A stretch of DNA of 64,000 bases from WTFY01 sp964614915 (GTDB lineage Bacteria > Pseudomonadota > Gammaproteobacteria > UBA4575): positions 248,001 through 312,000 of the forward strand of contig CAZTNC010000011.1 in NCBI GenBank assembly GCA_964614915.1, written 5' to 3'. Numbering within the stretch: position 1 is the stretch's first letter; every line of letters begins with the position of its first letter. The position numbers were made by a program, and so were the translations under genes. The notes beneath the pieces are model-generated. The model was given only the letters and a program-made list of their open reading frames with translations, had not been told where the DNA came from and made no database searches. Below are positions 9,382 through 17,265 of the stretch, in pieces.

Positions 9382-9933
9382 AATCTTGACGTTTCCCGCA
9401 AAGTGGCAGGGAGCATACTGAACCCCAACCTGCAACTCAAGTACTTGGTCTGGGAATTTTAAGTTAGCAGATTCCCTTAAAGTATTTTTAACCATTTTTG
9501 CTTAACTGATTGTCCATGTGAGGGTTTATAGCGTAATCCACAAATTTTGTGGATAAGATTGTGGACAATTCTCAAACATCGCCACAAATCCCGAGAAATA
9601 TGACTGTTTTGTTAGACTGCTTAAATAACGTACGATATTTTAACCAATTGATTATAAATGAAAAATTTTGGAATTTCTGTTCCGATCAGGATTCCGGTAT
9701 GCAAAAGTTCATGAAGTTAGGCTTTAGATTGCAGTTGTGTATAACTCTACGCTTGTAACGGTAGATATAGGGCAATTTTTGCCGTAATCGGGCCGCGAGA
9801 GATCAGTGTAAACAGTCCGGCTGCAGTAGTCCCAGAGCCCTTTTACGACGAAGCTGTCAGGCGGACCGAATCCTGGCAGGGATGCGAACTGCATGCCTAC
9901 ACAGTGTAGTCCTGGCCATCCTTTCGAGTCCGG
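9382..9933. other. AT-rich intergenic region with clustered DnaA-box-like sequences
   Basis: About 550 bases between rpmE and the end of hemW (both minus strand). No credible gene; the small open frames lack ribosome sites and homology. Bases 9534-9568 carry three DnaA-box-like 9-mers and 9736-9744 a fourth (one mismatch). The stretch between them, about 9569-9735, is visibly AT-rich (runs such as ATTTTAACC and TGAAAAATTTTGG). This layout resembles a small origin or DnaA-regulated region; see the findings. Confidence 0.5.
9534..9568. promoter_or_regulatory. cluster of three DnaA-box-like 9-mers
   Basis: TAATCCACA at 9534-9542 (one mismatch to TTATCCACA), a perfect TGTGGATAA at 9548-9556, and TGTGGACAA at 9560-9568 (one mismatch). 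The first two form an inverted pair; the second and third are direct repeats with 12-base start-to-start spacing, the same spacing as the pair upstream of priA. Confidence 0.5.
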
Positions 9934-11115
9934 TTACCGTATGCTCAGGGGCGCTGCCGATGCTTCAGGAAGCAGGCGCAACAGAAGGTCATCTAGATAC
10001 CGGTACCCGGTTTCACTGCAGCGCAAACCACCATCCTGTCTGATAATCAGACCCTCCTGGAGCAGGGCCTGAAGTTTCGTGGCCAACTGGCCAAAAGGAA
10101 GGCCGGTATTGCACTCAAACACTTGCCGGGTAAATCCTGATTTCATGCGCAGGGCGTTCAACAAAAACTCAAATATCAACTCGTCGTGAACTAGGGAATG
10201 ACAGGCGGGTCCGGCTGGAGGGTCATTGAGTACCTGTTCCATGTATTGCAGCGGATTTTTGGGTTTTTCACTGCGCCAAACACCGGTTTTGTCGAAACTG
10301 ATTTTCTGATGCGCTCCGGCGCCAATGCCGAGGTAGTCTCCGAACTGCCAGTAATTCATGTTATGGATGCATCGGAATTGGTCTTTTGCGTAGGCGGAGA
10401 TCTCGTATTGTTGCCAGCCGTGCAGCGTTAGTAGGTCTGTCCCTTGCTGCTGAATTGCCCAGCCAAGTTCGCCATCGGGGAGTGTGGGTGGGTGGCGGTA
10501 AAAGTGGGTATGCGGCTCGAGTGTGAGTTGGTAATAGGAAATGTGGGAAGGTGTCAGGGCAATGGCCTGTTCGACATCCTGCCGGGCCTGCTTCAGGGTC
10601 TGACCTGGCAGGGCATACATCACATCAATATTTATATTTTCAAAGTGTGCTCGCCTGGCGGCGAGCACAGCCTGTCTCGCGGTGTTGGCATCGTGGACAC
10701 GTCCAAGGGCACGCAACAGGGCATCGTCAAAGCTCTGTACACCAATCGAGATGCGGTTGACTCCAGCGCTTCGAAAACCGGTAAAATTTTGCTGATCGAA
10801 GGTACCGGGATTGGCCTCAATTGTAATTTCCGCATGCTCTGCAAGGCTTGTTTCACGTGCCACAGCATCCAGCAGCCGTTCAATGCTTAGGGCAGAAAAC
10901 AGGCTGGGCGTGCCCCCGCCTATGTAGACACTGACAATGTCCCTTCCAGCCACGGCATCCACCTGTCTTTTCAAGTCGGCAATCAGCGCATCGACATAGC
11001 GGGTCTCGGGCAGGGCAGACCGTTTCTCGTGTGAGTTAAAGTCACAATATGGGCACTTTTTGACACACCAGGGAATGTGGACATAAAGCGATAACGGTAT
11101 CTCGGTGGCCTGCAT
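9934..11115 (-). CDS. hemW: HemW, radical SAM heme chaperone (formerly oxygen-independent coproporphyrinogen oxidase-like)
   Basis: Radical SAM protein now regarded as a heme-delivery chaperone rather than a coproporphyrinogen oxidase. Seen: LSLYVHIPWC followed by the CxxxCxxC iron-sulfur motif (CVKKCPYC), YIGGGTPSL, ITIEANPGT, ISIGVQSFDD, DVMYALPGQTL, and the C-terminal HemW domain NYWQFGDYLGIGAGAHQKI. Consistent with HemW, an extra cysteine directly after the motif (CxxxCxxCxC of true HemN) is absent: the sequence reads CDFNSH. 393 residues is normal. Last gene of a same-strand rph-rdgB-hemW set, an arrangement seen in many gammaproteobacteria. Confidence 0.95.
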   Translation of the reverse strand: MQATEIPLSLYVHIPWCVKKCPYCDFNSHEKRSALPETRYVDALIADLKRQVDAVAGRDIVSVYIGGGTPSLFSALSIERLLDAVARETSLAEHAEITIEANPGTFDQQNFTGFRSAGVNRISIGVQSFDDALLRALGRVHDANTARQAVLAARRAHFENINIDVMYALPGQTLKQARQDVEQAIALTPSHISYYQLTLEPHTHFYRHPPTLPDGELGWAIQQQGTDLLTLHGWQQYEISAYAKDQFRCIHNMNYWQFGDYLGIGAGAHQKISFDKTGVWRSEKPKNPLQYMEQVLNDPPAGPACHSLVHDELIFEFLLNALRMKSGFTRQVFECNTGLPFGQLATKLQALLQEGLIIRQDGGLRCSETGYRYLDDLLLRLLPEASAAPLSIR

Positions 11116-11139
11116 TACAGTGACGAAAATTCTGCCGTT

Positions 11140-11730
11140 TCAGCCTAGTATGAGCATCAGTTTTTGCAGGGCCTGTGCCCGATGGCTGATGCGGTTCTTT
11201 TCGGCAGGGTCCAGTTGGGCTGAAGAGCAGTCGTGGGACGGGACATAGAACAGGGGATCGTAGCCGAACCCGTTACAACCCGCGGGCTCCTGCAAAATGC
11301 GGCCTTCCCAAGTACCTTGGCACAGGATGGGCATGGGGTCATGCGCATGTCGCATGTACACGATGACACACCGGAAACGCGCGGTGCGTTCGCGGTCGGG
11401 GACTCCCTGAAGTTCGGCAAGCAGTTTTTCATTGTTTGATGCATCGCTGGCATGTCCGCCCGCATAGCGGGCGCTGTAGATGCCTGGTGCACCTTGCAGC
11501 GCATCAACTTCGATACCTGAGTCATCCGCCAATGCACTCAGCCCGCATTGCAATGCCGCATGCCGCGCCTTGATGATTGCATTTTCCACAAAGGTGGTGC
11601 CGGTTTCGGCAACTTCCTTGATCTGCAGTTTAGATTGCGCAACGAGTTGGTACCGCTGCTTGTCCACCACGGCCTGAATTTCCCTCAGCTTGGCGGCATT
11701 ATTGCTGGCTAGAACAATCTTTTGAGCCAT
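11140..11730 (-). CDS. rdgB: non-canonical purine NTP pyrophosphatase (RdgB/HAM1)
   Basis: Hydrolyses dITP and XTP to monophosphates, cleaning deaminated purines out of the nucleotide pool. Seen: KIVLASNNAAKLREI at the N-terminus, ETGTTFVENAIIKARHAA, ADDSGIEVDALQGAPGIYSARYAG, FRCVIVYM, EGRILQEPAGCNGFGYDPLFY and NRISHRAQALQKL, the complete family signature. 196 residues is the family length. Its ATG (11730) immediately follows the TAA of rph, so translation is probably coupled; a short gap separates it from hemW. Confidence 0.97.
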   Translation of the reverse strand: MAQKIVLASNNAAKLREIQAVVDKQRYQLVAQSKLQIKEVAETGTTFVENAIIKARHAALQCGLSALADDSGIEVDALQGAPGIYSARYAGGHASDASNNEKLLAELQGVPDRERTARFRCVIVYMRHAHDPMPILCQGTWEGRILQEPAGCNGFGYDPLFYVPSHDCSSAQLDPAEKNRISHRAQALQKLMLILG

Positions 11731-12459
11731 TTACATCCCCAGGCAGCTTTTTTGGCACTGAATGATCTCTTGGATGCCCTGGCTGGCAAGCTCCAGCAGT
11801 GTTGTCAGTTCCTCACGGGAAAAAGCCTGCTGTTCGGCAGTTCCCTGGACCTCTATGAATGATTGTGCATCAGTCATCACAACGTTCATGTCGGTATGTG
11901 CAGTACAGTCTTCTGCATAATCGAGGTCCAGCACCGGAACGTGATTACAAATCCCAACCGATACCGCTGCCACGAAATGTCGCACTGGATCAGCTGGGAT
12001 CTTGCCGGTTTCTGTCAGTTGCATGAGCGCCATATACAGGGCAACAAATCCACCCGAGATCGAAGCCGTACGTGTTCCACCATCGGCCTGAATGACGTCA
12101 CAGTCGACCGTGATGGCATAACCGTCCAGCCCTTGCAGGTCTACACCTGCACGCAAGGAACGGGCGATCAGGCGCTGTATTTCCAAGGTGCGCCCGCCCT
12201 GTCTGCCACGCGTGGCTTCCCGGGGCATGCGCTCATTTGTTGAGCGTGGCAGCATGCCGTATTCAGCGGTAATCCAGCCCTGAGACTTGCCTTTGAGAAA
12301 TTTCGGCACTTGATCCGTAGTCGTTGCGGTACAGATCACCCGGGTGTCCCCAAATTCTGTTAATACGGAGCCCTCGGCATGTCGGGTATAGTTGCGTGTG
12401 AACCGAATCTCACGCAGTTGGCTGGGGCTGCGGCCGCTGGGTCTGCTTGCTGGGTTCAT
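11731..12459 (-). CDS. rph: ribonuclease PH
   Basis: Phosphorolytic 3'-5' exoribonuclease that trims tRNA 3' ends and degrades structured RNA. Seen: RPSGRSPSQLREIRFTRN, the phosphate-binding area RSTNERMPREATRGRQGGRT, LIARSLRAGVDLQGLDGYAI, DVIQADGGTRTASISG, and LDLDYAEDCTAHTDMNVVMT near the C-terminus. 242 residues, full length; no C-terminal frameshift of the E. coli K-12 rph-1 type. It is divergent from yicC with about 95 bases between them, a neighbourhood shared with E. coli. First gene of rph-rdgB-hemW. Confidence 0.97.
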   Translation of the reverse strand: MNPASRPSGRSPSQLREIRFTRNYTRHAEGSVLTEFGDTRVICTATTTDQVPKFLKGKSQGWITAEYGMLPRSTNERMPREATRGRQGGRTLEIQRLIARSLRAGVDLQGLDGYAITVDCDVIQADGGTRTASISGGFVALYMALMQLTETGKIPADPVRHFVAAVSVGICNHVPVLDLDYAEDCTAHTDMNVVMTDAQSFIEVQGTAEQQAFSREELTTLLELASQGIQEIIQCQKSCLGM

Positions 12460-12554
12460 AAGTCAACCTGGAAAGGGCCAAAGAGGCGTATTATATGAAA
12501 AGTTTGTCTGCGAAGGTGCAGGCTTATCTGGACGGATAGAAAAAGGATTATCTC

Positions 12555-13421
12555 ATGCTCTGTAGTATGACAGGATTTGCGCGGGTCGAGGATACGTGTG
12601 AACAAGGAAATCTGTGCTGGGAAGTGCGCTCTGTCAACCATCGTTACCTAGACATTAATTTCCGCATGCCCGAGGAGGTTCGAAGACTAGAGGTGCAATT
12701 GCGCAGCCATCTACAGGGTCAGCTTGCACGTGGGAAAGTTGACTGCGTGTTCCGTTATCGGATGGCTGAAGTACAGGCAGCAGCACTGGAATTGAACAGG
12801 CCGTTGCTGGATAGTCTTGTGCAGCAAATTTGCAGGGTGAATGAAAAGTTGTCTGTTTCTGCGCCTGTAACAGCAACAGACATTCTGGCCTGGCCCGGTA
12901 TGATCCAGGCCGTTGAGGGTGATCGGGAAAGTTTTCATGCGGCCTGTTTCAGCCTGTTTGAGAAGGCTGTTGGCCAACTTGTCGACATGCGTGCAGCAGA
13001 AGGCCGACGGATCGAAAAAATATTGCAGGACAAGTGTGCTGAGGTCAGATCGATTGTCCAGGATGTGCGGGCCCGGCGCCCTCAGGCATTGGCCTCGATC
13101 CGGGAAAAGCTGCAACAACGGATCGAAGAGTTGCTGGAGGGAGCGGATCAGGCGCGTTTCGAGCAGGAGCTCGTCTACCTTGCACAAAAAATGGATATTA
13201 TGGAAGAGCTGGATCGCCTGGACAGCCACTTGGATGAAATGACATCAATATTTGCATGCCAGGAAGCTGTCGGGAGGCGACTGGATTTCCTTATGCAGGA
13301 ATTTCATCGTGAGGCGAATACCTTGGCGGCGAAATCTGCCGACGTGGAAACCACCCAGGCCGCTGTCGACCTGAAGGTGCTGATCGAGCAGATGCGCGAA
13401 CAGGTTCAGAACGTAGAATAA
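12555..13421 (+). CDS. yicC: YicC/YloC family endoribonuclease
   Basis: Member of the conserved YicC family; E. coli YicC has been linked to RNA cleavage and turnover of a small RNA. Seen: N-terminus LCSMTGFARVE, VRSVNHRYLDINFRMPE, LRSHLQGQLARGKVDC, and C-terminal DUF1732 region HLDEMTSIFACQEAVGRRLDF, QEFHREANTLAAKSAD, and VDLKVLIEQMREQVQNVE. 288 residues is usual. ATG at 12555 has AAGGA upstream at a good distance. It is divergent from rph and followed 20 bases later by the asparaginase-like gene, so the two may be cotranscribed. Confidence 0.93.
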   Translation: MLCSMTGFARVEDTCEQGNLCWEVRSVNHRYLDINFRMPEEVRRLEVQLRSHLQGQLARGKVDCVFRYRMAEVQAAALELNRPLLDSLVQQICRVNEKLSVSAPVTATDILAWPGMIQAVEGDRESFHAACFSLFEKAVGQLVDMRAAEGRRIEKILQDKCAEVRSIVQDVRARRPQALASIREKLQQRIEELLEGADQARFEQELVYLAQKMDIMEELDRLDSHLDEMTSIFACQEAVGRRLDFLMQEFHREANTLAAKSADVETTQAAVDLKVLIEQMREQVQNVE

Positions 13422-13441
13422 ACTGCGAGAATGCATACGCA

Positions 13442-13969
13442 ATGACAAATGCCGCCCACTCCAAAAGACACCAGGTAAAGATTTTTTGTACGGGGGGAAC
13501 CCTGGACAAGGTGTATTTTGATGCACTGAGCGAATACCAGATCGGGGACCCCGTGGTGAGCGATATTCTTGAAGAGGCACGGGTCAGGTTCCCATTCGAG
13601 GTCCAGTCCATCCTTAAAAAGGACAGCCTGGAGATCAGTGCAGAAGATCGTCAGCAGATCGTTGAATGCGTTAAAGCAGAAGACTGTGCACGTATTCTGA
13701 TCACCCACGGTACGGACACCATGGTGGATACTGCACGCTGTCTGCTGGAAGTCCCCGACAAGACAATTGTACTGACAGGAGCCATGCAGCCTGCCCGGTT
13801 TCGCAATACCGATGCCGTCTTTAATATCGGCTATGCCATCGCGGCTGCCCAGCACCTTCCTCACGGTGTGTATCTGGCTATGAACGGACAGCTTTTCACT
13901 CCGCAGTCAGTGCAAAAGAACCGCGAGGCAGGACAATTTGAGTGGACCCCGGATATCAGGCAAAAATGA
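13442..13969 (+). CDS. short asparaginase-domain protein
   Basis: Matches the N-terminal catalytic domain of type I/II L-asparaginases only. Seen: KIFCTGGTLDKVYFD (first catalytic threonine region, TGGT), ILITHGTDTMVDTAR (HGTDT motif) and TIVLTGAMQPARFRNTDAVFNIG. It stops at 175 residues, about half a full asparaginase, with no C-terminal domain in any frame downstream before the heat-shock operon. Compact single-domain versions of this family exist in proteobacteria, so it is probably a genuine short protein and not a truncation. Activity is uncertain. It follows yicC closely on the same strand. Confidence 0.8.
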   Translation: MTNAAHSKRHQVKIFCTGGTLDKVYFDALSEYQIGDPVVSDILEEARVRFPFEVQSILKKDSLEISAEDRQQIVECVKAEDCARILITHGTDTMVDTARCLLEVPDKTIVLTGAMQPARFRNTDAVFNIGYAIAAAQHLPHGVYLAMNGQLFTPQSVQKNREAGQFEWTPDIRQK

Positions 13970-13978
13970 TCTGCCGGA

Positions 13979-14006
13979 CTTGAAAAAGTCTTTTCAGCCC
14001 ACATTT
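13979..14006 (+). promoter_or_regulatory. predicted sigma-32 (heat-shock) promoter
   Basis: CTTGAA at 13979-13984, a 13-base spacer, then CCCACATTT at 13998-14006. The sigma-32 consensus is about CTTGAA, 13-17 bases, CCCCATNT. It sits about 45 bases upstream of the hsp20 start, in front of three envelope/cytosol protein-quality genes, which supports the assignment. Confidence 0.75.
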
Positions 14007-14051
14007 CTATAAGCATCTACCATTTAAATTTTTAATTTCAGGAGGTGCAAG

Positions 14052-14489
14052 ATGCTTACAAGAAGGATATATCGTGATCCGTGGGAAACATTGCGGGAAT
14101 TCCAGGGGGAAGTGGACCGTATTTTTCATGGCAGCCCGGCAGGCTATACAGACACTGCATCCGACTGGGTGCCGCCTATTGATATTAGTGAAGGCGAAGA
14201 TGCCTATGAGGTCAGTGCTGATGTGCCTGGTGTGGACCCGAAGGACATTGATGTTTCCCTTGAAGACGGTGTGCTGACTGTGAAAGGCGAACGCAAAACA
14301 GAAAGCCATGATGAGAGTCTTGGCTATACTCGTACAGAACGCGCCTACGGAAGTTTTTTTCGGCGCTTTACCCTGCCTGATACTGCTGATGCAGAAAATA
14401 TTTCTGCCAGAACAGAGCATGGGGTGCTCCGGCTCCACGTGCCAAAGAAAGAGAAAGCATTACCGAAGAAGATTTCTGTACAGGGATAA
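14052..14489 (+). CDS. Hsp20/alpha-crystallin small heat-shock protein
   Basis: ATP-independent holdase that binds unfolding proteins. Seen: short N-terminal arm RRIYRDPWETLREFQGEVDR, then the alpha-crystallin domain from DWVPPIDISEGEDAYEVSADV through PGVDPKDIDVSLEDGVLTVKG, YGSFFRRFTLPDTADAENISA, EHGVLRLHVPK, and a C-terminal KKISVQG resembling the I-x-I/V tail. 145 residues is typical. The ribosome site AGGAGGTGCAAG before ATG 14052 is near-perfect. First gene of a run with cbpA and degP behind a predicted sigma-32 promoter. Confidence 0.95.
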   Translation: MLTRRIYRDPWETLREFQGEVDRIFHGSPAGYTDTASDWVPPIDISEGEDAYEVSADVPGVDPKDIDVSLEDGVLTVKGERKTESHDESLGYTRTERAYGSFFRRFTLPDTADAENISARTEHGVLRLHVPKKEKALPKKISVQG

Positions 14490-14522
14490 ACCCCGATTCG
14501 ATCCTACGTGCTCGGCAGAACC

Positions 14523-14550
14523 AGGATGCTGCGGCGTGCCGCAGCATCCT
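14523..14550 (+). other. perfect 13-bp hairpin between hsp20 and the DnaJ-like gene
   Basis: AGGATGCTGCGGC, a two-base centre GT, then GCCGCAGCATCCT: a perfect inverted repeat in the 92-base gap. No T-run follows (next bases GCCAAGG), so it is not a classic intrinsic terminator. It may stabilise the upstream hsp20 mRNA, mark an RNA-processing site, or attenuate transcription into cbpA. Confidence 0.6.
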
Positions 14551-14581
14551 GCCAAGGTTCACCGTATAGTTTGGTGCGCGT

Positions 14582-15490
14582 ATGCAATACAAAGACTACT
14601 ATGATGTGCTGGGCGTAAAGCGTGATGCAAAAGAGGCTGAAATCAAAGCTGCCTATCGCCGCCTTGCACGGAAATACCACCCGGATGTCAGCCAGGAACC
14701 CCATGCAGAACAAAAATTCAAGGAAGTGGGCGAGGCCTATGAAGTCCTGAGGGACCCGCAAAAACGGCAGGCGTACGACCAGTTGGGTACCAACTGGCGT
14801 GCAGGCCAGGATTTTCAGCCACCTCCGGACTGGCGGGACATGCATTTTACAGGCTCCGGCTTTTCGCACCGTACATTTTCACAGGCAGGATTTGACGCCT
14901 CCGGTTTCAGTGATTTTTTTGAGTCGCTGTTTGGTGAGGGTTTCAAGCATGAAGCCTCGCTGAAAACCAGGGGTGTCGACCAACATTCAAGCCTGGAAAT
15001 ATCCATGGAGGAAGCTTTTTCAGGTGCGAACAAGCATGTCCGCTTACAAAATGGGCGTAGTCTCGAAGTTAAAATTCCACCCGGGGTGACTTCAGGGAAA
15101 CGGATTCGGCTCGCCGGTCAGGGCGGGTCAGGGAGTGGGGGCGGCCACAGCGGCGATCTTTACTTTGAAGTAGTCGTTCGCCCACACAGGCTATACCGGC
15201 TGGATGGCCGGAATGTCTTGCTGGATCTACCCATTAGCCCGTGGGAGGCCGCGCTGGGTGCAAGTGTCCAGGTCCCTACGCTGGGAGGCCGTGTACAAAC
15301 CCGTGTGCCGATGGGCTCAAAATCAGGCAACAGGTTGCGTTTGAGAAATCGGGGCTTGCCTGGAACCCCTGCCGGAGATCAGATTGTCACATTGCAAATT
15401 ATGACACCCGAGGCTGGCAATGAGTCAGACCTGGAGTTCTACCGCAAGATGGCAGAGCATTTCAAATTCAATCCCCGTGAATACTTTTGA
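14582..15490 (+). CDS. cbpA: DnaJ-type co-chaperone, curved-DNA-binding protein CbpA family
   Basis: Hsp40 co-chaperone for DnaK that can also bind curved DNA. Seen: J-domain at residues 1-65 with the HPD motif in ARKYHPDVS; a short glycine/phenylalanine-rich stretch (SGFSHRTFSQAGFDASGF); no CxxCxGxG zinc repeats; and DnaJ C-terminal beta domains (SLEVKIPPGVTSGKRIRLAGQG, DLYFEVVVRPHRLYRLDG, VQVPTLGGRVQTRVPMGSKSG). 302 residues matches CbpA (306 in E. coli) rather than zinc-bearing DnaJ. No clear ribosome site. It lies between hsp20 and the DegP-type protease, all in the same direction. Confidence 0.92.
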   Translation: MQYKDYYDVLGVKRDAKEAEIKAAYRRLARKYHPDVSQEPHAEQKFKEVGEAYEVLRDPQKRQAYDQLGTNWRAGQDFQPPPDWRDMHFTGSGFSHRTFSQAGFDASGFSDFFESLFGEGFKHEASLKTRGVDQHSSLEISMEEAFSGANKHVRLQNGRSLEVKIPPGVTSGKRIRLAGQGGSGSGGGHSGDLYFEVVVRPHRLYRLDGRNVLLDLPISPWEAALGASVQVPTLGGRVQTRVPMGSKSGNRLRLRNRGLPGTPAGDQIVTLQIMTPEAGNESDLEFYRKMAEHFKFNPREYF

Positions 15491-15549
15491 CCGTGTTTGC
15501 CCGTATAATCTGGGTCGGTCAAATTTCCAGGTATCCTGGTTCAGTATCT

Positions 15550-16896
15550 ATGCTTAAAGGAATGCTTCGAACGGTTGCAGTGACCGTCCTGTTGGGGGTT
15601 ACTGCATTTGGTGGTCAGGTCGTCGCTTCAGACAGCCAAATCCTGCCTACTTTGGCACCAATGCTGGAAAGGACTACTTCTGCGGTTGTCAATATTTCGA
15701 CGACGGGCAAGGTTGTGGTGCGTGATCCCTTTTTCAATGATCCCTTGTTTCGAAGATTTTTCGATGTGCCACGACAGCGACGGGAGAGACGGATTTCCGG
15801 TTTGGGTTCGGGTGTTATCTTTGATGCAGATGATGGCTACATCGTGACGAACTCGCACGTGATCGATAAAGCCGAGGATATCGTAGTAACCCTGGAGAAT
15901 GGGCAGCGCTTTGATGCCACCGTCATAGGAAAGGATCCGGAGGCCGACATTGCAGTGATCCAGATCGAGGCAGACAACTTGACGGAAATTCCTTTGGGGG
16001 ATTCGGACGACCTGCGGCAGGGCGATTTCGTGGTTGCCATCGGCAATCCGTTTGGTTTGGGTCAGACGGTTACTTCCGGAATTGTCAGCGCCCTCGGGCG
16101 CAGCGGGCTCGGTATAGAGTCGTACGAAGATTTTATCCAGACCGACGCATCCATCAATCCTGGAAATTCAGGCGGGGCGCTGGTCAACTTGCGGGGGGAA
16201 TTGATCGGGATCAACACTGCCATCTATGGATCGGGTGGCAATATCGGGATTGGTTTTGCCATCCCTGTGAATATGGCCAAGCAGATTACTGCTCAGCTGC
16301 TTGAACATGGTGAAGTCAGGCGAGGCCGGCTTGGATTTGTGGTGCAGGACCTAACTCCTGAACTGGCTGAAGCATTCGGGGTGGCTCACAAAAAGGGCGT
16401 GGTGGTCGCACGCGTGGAGGCAAAATCTCCTGCGCAAAAAGCAGGAGTGAGAGTTGGGGATATCATTGTTACGGTCAACGGACGTGAGGTGGAAAATTCG
16501 GCGCAAGTGCGCAATGAAATTGGACTGCTACGGGTGGGAGCACAGGTCCAGATCGAAGTATTGCGAAACGGCAAGACACGCACCCTGACTGCATCGGTAG
16601 GCAAGCAGCTGAAACAGACCGTCAGTGGAAAATCGCTCAGCGATAAACTGGCGGGCGCCTCACTTAGTGAGGCACCCGAAGATCCTTCACGGGGAACCGC
16701 TGCAGGAATTCAGGTAGTCAAGGTTGGGGGAAGGGCCGCCGCCGCCGGTATTCGCAAAGGCGATATCATCATCAGTGTGAACAGGAAGCGTGTAAAAACA
16801 GTGTCAGACATGAAGGCCGCTATCAAGAAAAACCCAAAGACGCTGTTACTGAACATCCAGCGTCAGAGGCAGGGCCTGTTCATCCTTATCCGGTAA
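15550..16896 (+). CDS. periplasmic serine protease/chaperone, DegP/DegQ (HtrA) family
   Basis: Trypsin-fold protease that degrades or holds misfolded envelope proteins. Seen with start at ATG 15550: Sec signal peptide MLKGMLRTVAVTVLLGVTAF ending near VVA-SDS; catalytic triad His103 (VTNSHVID), Asp133 (DPEADIAVI) and Ser207 (NPGNSGGALV); then two PDZ domains, each with the G-I/V-x-V-x core (KKGVVVARVEAKSPAQKAGV, and ASGIRKGDIIIS-like end). 448 residues. An upstream TTG-frame extension to 15487 overlaps cbpA and precedes the signal peptide, so I rejected it. Cotranscription with hsp20 and cbpA from the sigma-32 promoter would match degP's heat-shock role. Confidence 0.94.
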   Translation: MLKGMLRTVAVTVLLGVTAFGGQVVASDSQILPTLAPMLERTTSAVVNISTTGKVVVRDPFFNDPLFRRFFDVPRQRRERRISGLGSGVIFDADDGYIVTNSHVIDKAEDIVVTLENGQRFDATVIGKDPEADIAVIQIEADNLTEIPLGDSDDLRQGDFVVAIGNPFGLGQTVTSGIVSALGRSGLGIESYEDFIQTDASINPGNSGGALVNLRGELIGINTAIYGSGGNIGIGFAIPVNMAKQITAQLLEHGEVRRGRLGFVVQDLTPELAEAFGVAHKKGVVVARVEAKSPAQKAGVRVGDIIVTVNGREVENSAQVRNEIGLLRVGAQVQIEVLRNGKTRTLTASVGKQLKQTVSGKSLSDKLAGASLSEAPEDPSRGTAAGIQVVKVGGRAAAAGIRKGDIIISVNRKRVKTVSDMKAAIKKNPKTLLLNIQRQRQGLFILIR

Positions 16897-16942
16897 CAGC
16901 CGAGACAGCAAACACCCGGGACACAGGCACGCACTGTGCAGT

Positions 16943-17176
16943 CTATCCTCCAGTGACTGGAGGAAAGAAAGCTACCTCGTCACCGTCGTTGACCACCTGT
17001 GCGAAGTCCGCATATTCTTGGTTGATGGCGACCAGTACCCGCTCGGGCCGCTGCATGCCGCTCGTCGTTTGCTGCCAGATTTCTTCTACGGTGGCCGGTC
17101 GAGTGATCGAGATCTCATCACTTGGACGTCCAATCGTTTCCCGCAGACTGGCAAAATACTTTACATGGACGGACAT
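16943..17176 (-). CDS. moaD: molybdopterin synthase sulfur carrier subunit
   Basis: Ubiquitin-fold sulfur carrier that, as C-terminal thiocarboxylate, feeds molybdopterin synthase. Seen: VHVKYFASLRETIG at the N-terminus, RVLVAINQEYADF, DGDEVAFFPPVTGG with the required terminal Gly-Gly. The frame reaches 17236, but ATG 17176 (MSVHVKYFAS) gives the usual 77 residues. It is divergent from moaC with about 90 bases between. moaE and moaA are not in the window, so the rest of the pathway lies elsewhere. Confidence 0.93.
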   Translation of the reverse strand: MSVHVKYFASLRETIGRPSDEISITRPATVEEIWQQTTSGMQRPERVLVAINQEYADFAQVVNDGDEVAFFPPVTGG

Positions 17177-17265
17177 TGCTGTATTTCGGTATTTGATCGA
17201 CAATGCGATAAAAAGGTTTGCACTGAATAGTACCATTACTGTCTTGGCAACATGGAGTCAGCGAG

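Noticed and set aside
9549..9758. 69-residue plus-strand frame in the gap after rpmE
   Set aside because: No ribosome site or recognisable features, and it overlaps the DnaA-box cluster in AT-rich non-coding sequence.
14523..14550. Hairpin considered as a Rho-independent terminator
   Set aside because: No T-run follows the stem, and co-directional heat-shock genes continue downstream.
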